The notes below the pieces were generated by a model. The model did no database searches. It was not told where the DNA came from and saw only the letters and a program-made list of their open reading frames with translations. Shown in pieces: positions 39,631 through 49,794 of a DNA stretch of 64,000 bases; the stretch's first letter is position 1; each line of letters opens with the position of its first letter. Position numbers and translations under genes: made by a program. The DNA lies in contig SKQO01000004.1 of the NCBI GenBank assembly GCA_007118975.1, positions 1-64,000 of the forward strand, in the 5' to 3' direction. The stretch comes from Halobacteriales archaeon. GTDB lineage: Archaea; Halobacteriota; Halobacteria; Halobacteriales; SKNY01.

Positions 39631-41760
39631 TCAGTCGGCTACGGGCTGCGGTGGCTGTTCGTCCCGCGATCCGATCGCGGCGATCGCTGCCTCGATGTGA
39701 TCGCGGGTGATCCGAACCTCGTCCGCCCGGTCGACCGCGGTTGGGGCGTCGACACCGTCGGTTACCTCCCGGATGGCTCGCATGGATGCGTCCCGGGCGA
39801 TTGCAGCGAGGTCGGCCCCCGTGAACCCTTCGAGCTCGTCGGCAATCGCGTCCAGATCGAGATCCTGGGCAAGCGGTTTGCCGCGGAAGTGGATCGCCAT
39901 GATCTCTCGTCGACCGCTCGCGTCCGGGGGCGGCACTAAGACGTGCTCTTCGAAGCGACCCGGGCGAAGAATCGCTGGATCGAGGACTTCTCGTCGGTTC
40001 GTCGCCGCGATGACGACCACATTGGGATTGTCCGAGAGGCCGTCAAGCTCGGCGAGGAGCTGCGACACCACGCGTTCTGTCACTTCGTGTCGATCGGTAC
40101 CCCGTTGGCCTGCGATAGCGTCGATCTCGTCGAAAAATACGATCGTGGGGGCTGACTGTCGTGCCCGCTCGAATACACGCCGGACGGCGCGCTCCGATTC
40201 GCCCACGTACTGATCGAGCAACTCGGGGCCCGCGACGTGGATGAAGTTCACATCACTCTCGCTTGCGACCGCCCGGCCCAGGAGCGTCTTGCCGGTTCCC
40301 GGTGGGCCATACAGGAGAATACCGGTCGGCGGCTCGGTGTTGGTCGCTTCGAAGAGTTCCCGGTGTGTCAGCGGCCATTCGACCGCTTCCCGCAGCGTGC
40401 GCTTTGCCTCGTCGAGCCCGCCGACGTCGTCGTAATCGGTGTCCGGCGTCTCCGCGACGAACTCCCGCATGGCCGACGGATCGATGGCTGCCAGGGCCGA
40501 TTCGAAATCCTCGCGAGTTACCCGTAGCTCACGAAGCGGAGTGTCCCGCGAGGCGGTGTACCTGCGGAGCGCCCCCATGCCTGATTCGACCGTGAGGGCA
40601 TGGAGGTCGGCACCGACGAAGCCGTGTGTTCGCTCGGCGAGCCGATCCAGCGAGACGTCGTCGGCGAGCGGCATCCCTCGCGTGTGGACCTCGAGGACCT
40701 CGCGACGACCGGCCTCGTTGGGGACGCCGATCTCGATCTCTCGATCGAAGCGCCCGGCCCGGCGGAGGGCAGGATCGATCACGTCGATGCGATTCGTGGC
40801 GCCGATGACGACCACGTCGCCACGTTGATCGAGACCGTCCATGACCGAAAGCAGCTGGGCAACCACCCGGTTTTCCACGTCCGCGTTCTCGTCCCGTTTG
40901 CCCGCCACGCTGTCGATCTCGTCGAAAAATACGATGCTCGGGGCGTTCTCCTGGGCCTTCTCGAAGCGCTCGCGAAGCTGCTCTTCGCTTTCGCCCTTGT
41001 ACTTCGACATGATCTCCGGTCCGGAGATGTGGTAGAACTCCGCGTCGACCTCATTGGCGACCGCCCGGGCGATGAGCGTTTTGCCCGTCCCGGGGGGACC
41101 GTACAGGAGTACACCCTTCGGGGCTTCGATCCCGACGTGGTGAAACAGCTCGGGCTCCGACAGCGGCAGTTCGATCATTTCACGCACCAGCTCCAGCTCT
41201 TCGTCGAGCCCACCGATGTCCTCGTAGGTCACACGTTTGTCGACTGAAGCGTCGGCTTCGGCCGTATCGTCCGGCAGCTTTACGTCGGTCGCGCCGGTGA
41301 TGTAGACGGTCCCCGCGGGGTCCGTGTTCGTGATAGTAAACGGACCGACCCCGAGGCGCTCGATATGGATGCGCTGGCCCTGGCTGACGGGACGGTCCTC
41401 TAGGTCACGATGGATCGCCTGGGCGATCCGATCCGTATCCTCGCTCGAGAGTGGAACGGGCGGTTGGACGGTAATCGATTGAGCGGTCTCGACCGTTTGT
41501 TCCCTGACACGCACTGTTTCGCCGATCCTGACGCCAGCGTTGGCGCGTGTATCCGCATCGATCTGGATCGATCCGTCTGCCAGTGCCGGGCCGCCTGGCC
41601 AGACCTTCGCGACAGTTCGTTGCTCGCCCTCGATTACCACGGTATCGCCGCTCAACACGCCGAGTGTTCGTCTGGCCGGTTCCGGGAGGCGGGCCACGCC
41701 CCGACCGGCGTCCCGCTTTTCGGCGCCAACAACCTCCAGGGTTACCTCCTCGCCGCTCAT
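39631..41760 (-). CDS. CDC48/VCP-type AAA+ ATPase
   Basis: Two AAA modules: GVLLYGPPGTGKTLIARAVANEVDAEFYHI, GILLYGPPGTGKTLLGRAVASESDVNFIHV; N-domain MSGEEVTLEVVGAEKRDAGRGVARL. Confidence 0.95.
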   Translation of the reverse strand: MSGEEVTLEVVGAEKRDAGRGVARLPEPARRTLGVLSGDTVVIEGEQRTVAKVWPGGPALADGSIQIDADTRANAGVRIGETVRVREQTVETAQSITVQPPVPLSSEDTDRIAQAIHRDLEDRPVSQGQRIHIERLGVGPFTITNTDPAGTVYITGATDVKLPDDTAEADASVDKRVTYEDIGGLDEELELVREMIELPLSEPELFHHVGIEAPKGVLLYGPPGTGKTLIARAVANEVDAEFYHISGPEIMSKYKGESEEQLRERFEKAQENAPSIVFFDEIDSVAGKRDENADVENRVVAQLLSVMDGLDQRGDVVVIGATNRIDVIDPALRRAGRFDREIEIGVPNEAGRREVLEVHTRGMPLADDVSLDRLAERTHGFVGADLHALTVESGMGALRRYTASRDTPLRELRVTREDFESALAAIDPSAMREFVAETPDTDYDDVGGLDEAKRTLREAVEWPLTHRELFEATNTEPPTGILLYGPPGTGKTLLGRAVASESDVNFIHVAGPELLDQYVGESERAVRRVFERARQSAPTIVFFDEIDAIAGQRGTDRHEVTERVVSQLLAELDGLSDNPNVVVIAATNRREVLDPAILRPGRFEEHVLVPPPDASGRREIMAIHFRGKPLAQDLDLDAIADELEGFTGADLAAIARDASMRAIREVTDGVDAPTAVDRADEVRITRDHIEAAIAAIGSRDEQPPQPVAD

Positions 41761-41855
41761 TCCCGTAGGAATTGCTCCGCTGGGACCTTTATGATTGTCC
41801 TCGTGCACCCTATGGAGGGGGCAATTGCTAAAGGGCCGGGCGCCCACGTGTTCGC

Positions 41856-41990
41856 ATGGTCGAACCCACCGAAAGGGATGGCATGACCTGGTACGAGTGC
41901 GAGGAGTGTGGACTTTTGCTCGAGGACCAGGAGGAGGCACGCCGTCACGAACGGAACTGTGACGCCGAAGAACCATCGTACCTGCAGTGA
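41856..41990 (+). CDS. 44-aa zinc-finger-like protein
   Basis: Small ORF missing from the supplied track: MVEPTERDGMTWYECEECGLLLEDQEEARRHERNCDAEEPSYLQ, with CxxC...HxxxxC. Confidence 0.75.
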   Translation: MVEPTERDGMTWYECEECGLLLEDQEEARRHERNCDAEEPSYLQ

Positions 41991-42416
41991 TTAGGCCGTC
42001 ACCTGGAGCTGGTAGGCCCGTTCCCGAAGCTGATTTTCAACGAACACGTACACATCGCGATCCGTTGGGCCCTCCAACCCGATTTCGACGGCCTCCCGAT
42101 ATCCGATCGCGTCGACACCCGGAGCAACTGTCGCCACGTCACCGGCGGCGACCAGTACCCGGCCCACACCCGAGTCCTGTAAAATCTCGTCGGCCGTTTT
42201 GTGGTCGTTTACGTAGACGACCGTGCCAGAGCCGCTGTCGCGGTCGGAGATGAGCACGTGAGCTTGTGAACTCGCCGGGGCGCGGACAGCCTCGGTCGTG
42301 GCCTCGGGGGGCGCGCGATACGTGACACGACGGCCGTCGAGGTACGTGACTTCGATGCCGGCTTCGGTCCACTCGACCGGGAGCGTCGCGGGAGAGATGT
42401 TAGACCGGCTCGCCAT
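41991..42416 (-). CDS. DUF5796 family protein
   Basis: LPVEWTEAGIEVTYLDGRRVTYRAPPEA...VLISDRDSGSGTVVYVNDHKTADEIL. Confidence 0.7.
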   Translation of the reverse strand: MASRSNISPATLPVEWTEAGIEVTYLDGRRVTYRAPPEATTEAVRAPASSQAHVLISDRDSGSGTVVYVNDHKTADEILQDSGVGRVLVAAGDVATVAPGVDAIGYREAVEIGLEGPTDRDVYVFVENQLRERAYQLQVTA

Positions 42417-42504
42417 ACATTCGGGTCCGCTCGGCCGCGGGTTAAGCCCGACGGGACGTCGTCACATCGCCACGAGTAAATAGCAGCTTGGACGCAGGAA
42501 AGGC

Positions 42505-43359
42505 ATGGAAGGGCGCGCCCGCGCACCCGGAGCCGGCACAATTCTGAACGCCCTCGCGACCGGGGTGGGCTCGGCATTCGCCATCGAGCAGTACACCCAC
42601 GCACACGTCTCGCTCTCCAGTGACTCGGCGGTCCAAGGAACGATCGCTGGAGCACCCGATGCTGATACGCGGTTGATCGAGCGGTGCGTCGAGCTTGTCG
42701 TCGAACGGTTTGGCGATGATGAGGGCGGGGAGGTACGGACCGAAAGCGACCTCCCGATGGCCGGCGGGTTGAAGTCCTCGAGCGCGGCGGCCAATGCCAC
42801 CGTGTTAGCGACGATGAGCGCACTCGGCGTCGCAGATCAGGTCGACCGCGAAGAGGCAGCCCGGATGGGGGTTACGGCGGCCCGCGATGCAGGTGTCACG
42901 GTCACGGGCGCTTTCGATGACGCGAGTGCGAGCATGCTGGGTGGGATAACCATCACGGACAATACGTGCGATGAACTCCGACAGCGGGCTCGCCGGGACT
43001 GGCACGTGCTCGTCTGGATCCCGCCGGAACGCGCCTACAGCGCGGATGCGGATCTCGACCGGTGTCGCCGGCTCGCGTCATTAGCAGACCTCGTCGCCGA
43101 ACTCGCCCTCGACGGAGCGTACACCAGGGCGATGACGGTGAACGGGCTCGCGTTTTGCGCGGCACTGAAATTCGATGCCGAACCCATGCTCGAGGCAATG
43201 CCCGATGCAGCAGGCGTGTCACTCTCGGGGACGGGACCGAGCTTTATCGCGGTGGGCGACCGAGACGCACTCGCGAGTGTCAAGGTGTCGTGGGACGAAC
43301 GCGCGGGACAGACGGTGCTTACAACCACACAAACCGAGGGAGCGACGATCGATGAATGA
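42505..43359 (+). CDS. aroK: archaeal-type (GHMP) shikimate kinase
   Basis: AGTILNALATGVGSAFAIEQYTHAHVSL; LPMAGGLKSSSAAANATVLAT; followed by chorismate mutase. Confidence 0.92.
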   Translation: MEGRARAPGAGTILNALATGVGSAFAIEQYTHAHVSLSSDSAVQGTIAGAPDADTRLIERCVELVVERFGDDEGGEVRTESDLPMAGGLKSSSAAANATVLATMSALGVADQVDREEAARMGVTAARDAGVTVTGAFDDASASMLGGITITDNTCDELRQRARRDWHVLVWIPPERAYSADADLDRCRRLASLADLVAELALDGAYTRAMTVNGLAFCAALKFDAEPMLEAMPDAAGVSLSGTGPSFIAVGDRDALASVKVSWDERAGQTVLTTTQTEGATIDE

Positions 43360-43657
43360 GATAGACGACGGGCGTATCGACCCACAAGAGATGTCACTGG
43401 CGGAACTGCGCGAGGAAATCACGGAGATCGACCGGGAGATTGTCGAACTGATCGCCCGGCGGACCTACGTCGCCGATACTATCGCAGAGGTCAAGGCCGG
43501 CGCAGGGCTTCCCACGACCGACGAGGAACAAGAAACGCGTGTCATGGAACGAGCGGGCAGGAACGCGGAACAGTTCGATGTCGATGCCAATCTCGTGAAG
43601 GCGATCTTCCGGCTGCTGATCGAGCTGAATAAGGTCCATCAGCGAGAGAACAGGTAA
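43352..43657 (+). CDS. chorismate mutase
   Basis: LAELREEITEIDREIVELIARRTYVADTIAEVKAGAGLPTTDEEQETRVMERAG. Confidence 0.93.
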   Translation: MNEIDDGRIDPQEMSLAELREEITEIDREIVELIARRTYVADTIAEVKAGAGLPTTDEEQETRVMERAGRNAEQFDVDANLVKAIFRLLIELNKVHQRENR

Positions 43658-44147
43658 CGACTGGGTGCGACCGCGTCGAGGGTAGTCACGCCACTCGGAC
43701 GAGCCCGATACTGTCGAGGCCACTGGTTCGTGCGAGTCATCCTTGAGAATTCGCGGCCGTTGACCGTGTCCACAAATTCGTCCAGCGTGTCGCGTGCGTC
43801 AGAATCAACGGCTGCCAAAATCGGCCGCTCCATTGGGGTGTGTTCGCCCCGCCAGCGAGACGTAAATGGACGCCGCCTCCGCACTCATACAGCCCGCCAC
43901 TGCTGCCCGTTTAGAAGGTCGTCGAAAGGAGGGGCCAGTTGATGAGTCGTCCTTGGAACCTTCTGGGTTCGAGACCCCTGAACCGCCTGGGTGGCAAACC
44001 CCGAGGCCTACCGCCGCATAGGTACACGTCACGCCAATCATTCTTTGCTTCCTTAGCAGGTTGACGCCCCGACACGGTTCAACCCAGCGTGATAGGTACG
44101 CTTTGCGAAGAACACCGAGGATAGTTATCTCATAATCGCGCAAGATC

Positions 44148-44945
44148 TCAAGCGTTCTCAGTCCCGTCGACGTCTCTCGACGCGTGGTGATACGCCCCCA
44201 GGAGTGATTCAATCGATGGGAGTTCCAATCGTTCGTGGTGGGCAGTCAGTGGCGTGACGCTCACCGCTCCGTCGAGGATGGCACCGCGGTCCGTCTCGCT
44301 TTCCTCCTCCCACTCGCCGCTGGCCATGAGATCCCACGTCCCGTCCCTGATCTGGAGTTCATCACCGTTTTCTTCGACCGTGAGGGGGTGATGAGGTGAC
44401 GGTGTCGTGACGCGCAGCCGAAGGGGATCCGGTGCGCCGAGCGGGACGTTCACGTTGAGGAGACCGTCGTCCGGCAACACCTGTTCCTGGGCCAGCTCGG
44501 TCGCCAGATACCTCCCGACATGGACGGCCTCAGTGAAATGCTTCCGGGTGGGACGCAGGGGCCAGCGGTCCTCTGGAACGTACAGCGAAAGTGCGATCGC
44601 CGGGACCCCCCGGAAGGCACCTTCGATAGCTGCACTGACCGTGCCCGACCGACCCAGGGTGTACGCACCGACGTTTGCCCCGACATTGCACCCGGCAACG
44701 ACGAGATCCGGATCGAGATCGAGGCCTTCCAGGCCGACAATCACGCAATCGGCCGGCGTCCCGGTTACAACCCGACCGGTTGGCGCCTCCCGGACCGAAA
44801 CCGAATCCGAGCGTAGCCGACCGACCCCACTGTGATCTTCCGCTGGGGCGAGCACGGATACGTCGCCGATTTCATCCAGGGAATCGACCAGCGCATGTAA
44901 TCCCGGGCTGTCGTGTCCGTCGTCGTTCGTGACCAGCACCTCCAT
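44148..44945 (-). CDS. surE: 5'/3'-nucleotidase SurE
   Basis: MEVLVTNDDGHDSPGLHALVDSL; VAGCNVGANVGAYTLGRSGTVSAAIEG. Confidence 0.95.
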   Translation of the reverse strand: MEVLVTNDDGHDSPGLHALVDSLDEIGDVSVLAPAEDHSGVGRLRSDSVSVREAPTGRVVTGTPADCVIVGLEGLDLDPDLVVAGCNVGANVGAYTLGRSGTVSAAIEGAFRGVPAIALSLYVPEDRWPLRPTRKHFTEAVHVGRYLATELAQEQVLPDDGLLNVNVPLGAPDPLRLRVTTPSPHHPLTVEENGDELQIRDGTWDLMASGEWEEESETDRGAILDGAVSVTPLTAHHERLELPSIESLLGAYHHASRDVDGTENA

Positions 44946-44992
44946 ACGGAACGAATCCCCCATGGGCGAGCAAAAACACTCGGGCCTTGGAT

Positions 44993-46429
44993 TCAGCCCG
45001 GCGGCACGCGATCGACGACTGCATCCTCGTCCACTACGACGTTATAGGCAGCTTCATCGTCGTTCCACAGCAACAGCCCCCCTTCGATAATGACGACGTC
45101 CCCGTAGTCGGCAGTGCGTAGTGCTTCGTTGAGGGTAGTCTCCCGCGTTAACACGGCGAAATGGGGCGTATCCTGGCTGCCATCACCAACGCGGTAGAGC
45201 GGTGGTGCTCCCGGCTCGCGAAGTGTTCGGCTCAGCTTGACCACGGCAATATCAACCCGACTCGTTACAGCCGCCGCCGATTCGGCCAATGGTGCGAATG
45301 TACCCCGATCCGGCCTGAACGTACTTCGCCGTCGCCCGTCCCGCCGGAGGATGCTGTAACTGAAGCGCACCTCTCGGTGGACGAATTCCCGAGTCGCTAC
45401 TGGGCGCTTGCCGCTGGTTCGTCCGCTCCCTTCGTCCAGCGATCGCTGGAAGCGCGGGATCGAAATCGGCGATCGTTCGTCGAACGACCAGCACTCGTCT
45501 GTCGGCCGACGCCCCGGCCAGAGCCTGAGCGTGGGCGCGAAAACGTCGACCGAGTCGTTCCCGTCGACGATGGCCCGTTCTACCTCCCGGAGATGCAGGC
45601 TCGTTCGTCGATCCGCCGGAGCGACACACACGAGGACTCCATCAGTATCGAGGTCGCGGAGCAACCGGCGAACGACGTTCACCGGCTCGTCGAGTTCGCT
45701 CAACACGTTCGCCAGGAGGACGAGATCGTAGGCTCCCGTCGGTTCGAACGATTCGATCGTCCTCTCCTCGATCGACCAGTGAAAGTTCGGCCCGGTTTCC
45801 CGGAGCATTGCGCGCAACACCGTCGTCGCCGCACTCGGTTCGACAGCGCGATAGTCGACGACTGCTTCCTCGCCGACGTACGCAGCCAATCCAAGTGCGG
45901 GACCACCGACACCTGCACCGACGTCGAGGACGCGGAGTTCCCGCGACAGCAAGCCACGTTGGCCCAGCTGGTCAAGAACGTACTGGACGCTTGCGAAGTA
46001 TATAGGCAGGTGATAGATCGCGTATCCCAGCGCCGTCGCCAGGTCATACTCGACTGCATCGCCGGCGAAATAATCGGCTTTGAACGCACGAATCAGCCCC
46101 CGGAGCTCGTCGCCGGCGTCCCCCTCCCACCACGTCGGGCCGAATCGGCCCTCAAGTAGGCCCTCCAGGACGTTCGCGTACCGTTCCGGCAATCGCTCCA
46201 CCTGATCGAAGGACGGTGCGAGCGGAGAAGTCGTATCTATCGGCGCGAACGTTCCATCCGCACGTTCCTGCAGAGAAAGCTCTAGCGCGTGAGCGCGAAG
46301 GATCGACCGGATCTCTCCGGGGTGAAGCTCCGCCGTCACGTACTCCGTTAATTCCGCTGGATCGATCGGTCTGACCGAGCGAAGGTATTTGGCCGCGTCG
46401 AGAACCTGCGTTTCTACCGAGCCTGTCAT
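44993..46429 (-). CDS. SAM-dependent methyltransferase (Rsm22-like)
   Basis: LRVLDVGAGVGGPALGLAAYVGEEAVVDYRAVEPS; AYDLVLLANVLSELDEP. Confidence 0.75.
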   Translation of the reverse strand: MTGSVETQVLDAAKYLRSVRPIDPAELTEYVTAELHPGEIRSILRAHALELSLQERADGTFAPIDTTSPLAPSFDQVERLPERYANVLEGLLEGRFGPTWWEGDAGDELRGLIRAFKADYFAGDAVEYDLATALGYAIYHLPIYFASVQYVLDQLGQRGLLSRELRVLDVGAGVGGPALGLAAYVGEEAVVDYRAVEPSAATTVLRAMLRETGPNFHWSIEERTIESFEPTGAYDLVLLANVLSELDEPVNVVRRLLRDLDTDGVLVCVAPADRRTSLHLREVERAIVDGNDSVDVFAPTLRLWPGRRPTDECWSFDERSPISIPRFQRSLDEGSGRTSGKRPVATREFVHREVRFSYSILRRDGRRRSTFRPDRGTFAPLAESAAAVTSRVDIAVVKLSRTLREPGAPPLYRVGDGSQDTPHFAVLTRETTLNEALRTADYGDVVIIEGGLLLWNDDEAAYNVVVDEDAVVDRVPPG

Positions 46430-47175
46430 TGACGGTCTCGACTACGCTCGCTTGCCTCCCGGTACAACTTCACAAAATCCTCCCGGTCAGCTTCCGCGAC
46501 GGTACGGGCGGCACGAGCCACGTCGTCGGCGCCATCGAACGTTGCCTGAATGTCGGCGTACACGTGTGGGGACCCGTCTAGAACGCCAGCTGCGAGCTCA
46601 TCGATTCCAGTGGAGATGGGGGTGTGAAATCCCGCCCGTACGGGCTCGGCCGCCAGGGCGTACGCCAGGATGGCGGCATGCGTTTTTACCTGGACTGTCT
46701 CCATGGCCTCATCGTGTTCCTCGGGGGTGGTATCCACCAGCTGACAACCCTTCGCGCGTAATTGCTCGCGGATTCGGGCCGCCATCTTCCCCTCGTTCTC
46801 GGCCACGATTGCCACATTTCCCGGTGCGTTCGCGGGGGCGAACAGCGGATGCAAGCTCAGTCGTTCGCAATCGGGAGCTGCTGCTCTCATTGCCCGGACT
46901 GGCCCGGTCATCGTCCCACTGAGATCGACGACCGCGCGATCGGCGAGGCCGGCATACCGGGTTATCACATCCTCGACCGCCGGCATCGGCACCGCAATAC
47001 AGACGAGGTTCGCCCGCTCGTCCGTGTCCGGGGAAAGGACTTGCCCGCCGTGCGCGGTGGCCGCGGTCCCGGCCGCCGATTCGTCCGCATCGATAAACCC
47101 GAGACTGGTATCCGCAGGGAGGGTTTCAGCAAACCACGACCCCATCTCCCCGGCCCCCACGATCACCGCGTCCAT
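46426..47175 (-). CDS. prephenate dehydrogenase family protein
   Basis: MDAVIVGAGEMGSWFAETLP; VDLSGTMTGPVRAMRAAAPDCERLSLHPLFAPANAP. Confidence 0.88.
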   Translation of the reverse strand: MDAVIVGAGEMGSWFAETLPADTSLGFIDADESAAGTAATAHGGQVLSPDTDERANLVCIAVPMPAVEDVITRYAGLADRAVVDLSGTMTGPVRAMRAAAPDCERLSLHPLFAPANAPGNVAIVAENEGKMAARIREQLRAKGCQLVDTTPEEHDEAMETVQVKTHAAILAYALAAEPVRAGFHTPISTGIDELAAGVLDGSPHVYADIQATFDGADDVARAARTVAEADREDFVKLYREASERSRDRQ

Positions 47176-47214
47176 CGTGTGGGCGCTGGCCGTGGGACGC
47201 CTAAAGCGGTTCGT

Positions 47215-48387
47215 TTAGACGACGAATTGTTTTTCGTAGTCGGTGAGGTTCTCGTGGCCGTCCTCGGTGATGACGACCAGGTCCTCGATTCTGATCCCGC
47301 CGACCGACGGGTCGTATACACCCGGTTCGATCGTGACAACGTGACCGACTTCGAGCTCCTCGCCGACCGTGTTAACCGACGGCGCCTCGTGGACCTCCAG
47401 CCCGACGCCGTGACCCGTCCCGTGGACGAAACCCCGATCGGTTCCTTCGTCGCTTCGCGTCGTCGGAATACCTGCTTCTTCGTAGACGTCACACACCGCA
47501 TCATGGACAGCGGCTCCGGTGACACCAGGGGATAACATGTCGAGGGCTGTCTCGAGCGCCGCTTCGGTACGGTCGTACCAGGCACGGGCGGTCTCGGATG
47601 GTTCACCCACGCAGAACGTCCGGGTCATATCGGCGTGATATTTGGTTTCCTTTTCACGCGGGAAAATGTCGACCACGATGGGCTCGTTCGGCGACAGCGG
47701 CCCGTTCCCACGGTGGTGGGGATCGGCCGCCTGCTCGCCGCCGGCCACAATGGTCTCCTCCAGCGCGCATCCGTTGCGGACGAGGGTGACTTCGATCTCC
47801 TCTTTCAGTCGTTCGCTGGTGAGCGTCTCCCCCTCCGCCTGCAACACCCCGTCCGCTACCGTCGCATCGGACAACAAAGATTGCACACGGCGCATCGAGC
47901 GCTCCGTAGCTCGCTGGGCCTCCCGGATCGCCGCAACCTCCTCGTCGGTCTTCACCGCACGAATGTCACCGAGGATGTCCTCGGTCGTCACTTCTACACC
48001 GATATCCGCCGCCCGGAGTCCCTCGGCTCGTCCGAGGGGAAACCGTTCGGGAACGGCGACACGGTTGACGTCTCGCGAGCGCACGAACTCGACGGCCACC
48101 AGACGCTGTGCCTCGGGTGCGCCGTGTTCCTCCACCTTCTCCCGATACGAAAAATCCACCGGCGCTGCGACCGTGTCGGCGAAGCTATCCTCGCGGGCGA
48201 GCCCCCGATCGAGCCCCCGAACGAGGAGATGGACGGTCCCGTTCACGTAGAGACTCGTAAAGGGGTCGACGGCGCCAAACCCGGTGACGTACCGTTGGTC
48301 TGCGTTCGTTCCGGGGGCATCGATCAGGTAGCCATCGACGCCCATCGCCGACAGATGGTCGTCGAGCGCGTCAAGCTCACGTCGCAT
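47215..48387 (-). CDS. M24 family metallopeptidase (Xaa-Pro dipeptidase-like)
   Basis: [68 protein letters not shown]. Confidence 0.93.
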   Translation of the reverse strand: MRRELDALDDHLSAMGVDGYLIDAPGTNADQRYVTGFGAVDPFTSLYVNGTVHLLVRGLDRGLAREDSFADTVAAPVDFSYREKVEEHGAPEAQRLVAVEFVRSRDVNRVAVPERFPLGRAEGLRAADIGVEVTTEDILGDIRAVKTDEEVAAIREAQRATERSMRRVQSLLSDATVADGVLQAEGETLTSERLKEEIEVTLVRNGCALEETIVAGGEQAADPHHRGNGPLSPNEPIVVDIFPREKETKYHADMTRTFCVGEPSETARAWYDRTEAALETALDMLSPGVTGAAVHDAVCDVYEEAGIPTTRSDEGTDRGFVHGTGHGVGLEVHEAPSVNTVGEELEVGHVVTIEPGVYDPSVGGIRIEDLVVITEDGHENLTDYEKQFVV

Positions 48388-48464
48388 ACTCCGGCATACC
48401 GGAGCGCTGCCAAATGCCTGCCGACTCCGGTAGGCTGATAGTTGCTACCTCCCGCACACATGGC

Positions 48465-49745
48465 ATGAACGTCCGGATCAGACCGTCGACCGTCGCGGGT
48501 ACCGTCCAGGCGCCGCCGTCGAAAAGCTACACCCATCGCGCGATCCTTGCCGGGGGACTGTCCGATAGCGCGACCGTTCGGGATCCACTCATGAGTGCCG
48601 ATACGAAAGCCACGATGGGTGCCGTCGAAGCGTACGGAGGCGAGGTAGATCGAGAGACCGACGAACTGTCGATCCAGGGCGTCGACGGCCGACCGCAGGT
48701 TCCGGCTGACGTGATCGATTGTCACAACAGCGGGACCACCATGCGACTGGTGACGGGGACGGCCGCGCTGGTTGACGGGACCACCGTGCTGACGGGGGAT
48801 GAGTCCCTCCGCGCTCGTCCCCAGGGGCCGTTGCTTGAGGCGCTCGTCGCACTGGGTGCACAAGCACAGAGCACGCGGGAAAATGGCCAGGCGCCGCTGG
48901 TCGTGACCGGGCCGATTGCGGGCGGCGCTGTCGCGGTTCGTGGCGACGTTTCCTCGCAATACATTACCTCGTTGCTGATGGCAGGGGCGTGTACGGCTGA
49001 CGGCATCGAGATCGAGCTGACGACGCCACTGAAATCAGCCCCGTACGTCGAGATCACCCGGGAGGTGCTTTCGGCGTTCGGTGTCAGTACACAGCGGACG
49101 GATGCCGGCTTTTACGTCGATGGTGGGCAATCCTACCGGGCGGAGACCTACCCCGTCCCGGGGGACTTCTCCTCGATTTCCTATCTCCTGGGGACGGGCG
49201 TCGTGGCGTCGCCGGACGGGCTAACCATCGACGGCGCCGTCCCGAGCTCCCAGGGGGACACAGCTATCGTCGACGTGGTCCAGGAGATGGGTGGTGCGGT
49301 GACGTGGAATCAGGATGCGGGGACCCTCACAGCGACCAAATCCCCGCTGACCGGCACCACGGTCGATGTCGGGGACACCCCCGATCTACTCCCGACGATC
49401 GCCGCACTCGGGGCGATCGCGGGCGGTACCACCCGGCTGACCAACTGCGAGCACGTCCGATACAAGGAAACCGATCGGGTGGACGCCATGGCGACCGAGC
49501 TGGCCAAAATGGGCGCAGACGTGGAGGAATCGCAAGACGAACTGGTTGTCCACGGTGGGCGGACGACCCTCGAGGGGGCAGTCGTCGACGGCTACCACGA
49601 CCACCGGATAATCATGTCGCTGTGTCTCGCGGGACTCGGTGCCTCGGGGGAGACGACAGTCCGTGGTGCCGAACACGTCGACGTCTCCTTTCCGGATTTC
49701 TTCGACGTGCTCTCCGGGATCGGCGCCACTGTAACCCGCGAATGA
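48465..49745 (+). CDS. aroA: 3-phosphoshikimate 1-carboxyvinyltransferase
   Basis: [45 protein letters not shown]. Confidence 0.95.
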   Translation: MNVRIRPSTVAGTVQAPPSKSYTHRAILAGGLSDSATVRDPLMSADTKATMGAVEAYGGEVDRETDELSIQGVDGRPQVPADVIDCHNSGTTMRLVTGTAALVDGTTVLTGDESLRARPQGPLLEALVALGAQAQSTRENGQAPLVVTGPIAGGAVAVRGDVSSQYITSLLMAGACTADGIEIELTTPLKSAPYVEITREVLSAFGVSTQRTDAGFYVDGGQSYRAETYPVPGDFSSISYLLGTGVVASPDGLTIDGAVPSSQGDTAIVDVVQEMGGAVTWNQDAGTLTATKSPLTGTTVDVGDTPDLLPTIAALGAIAGGTTRLTNCEHVRYKETDRVDAMATELAKMGADVEESQDELVVHGGRTTLEGAVVDGYHDHRIIMSLCLAGLGASGETTVRGAEHVDVSFPDFFDVLSGIGATVTRE

Positions 49746-49794
49746 CCGGCGGAACCTTGTAAGCTTCAAATGGGTCGGGGGCCCACCGGAGGAC

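Noticed and set aside
43950-44010. tRNA-like GGGTTCGAGACCC segment
   Set aside because: The T-arm stem does not pair at the required 5 bp and no acceptor/anticodon arms could be traced
45161-46159. 332-aa plus-strand ORF opposite the methyltransferase
   Set aside because: Antisense of a gene with clear SAM-binding motifs; Arg-rich composition typical of shadow ORFs
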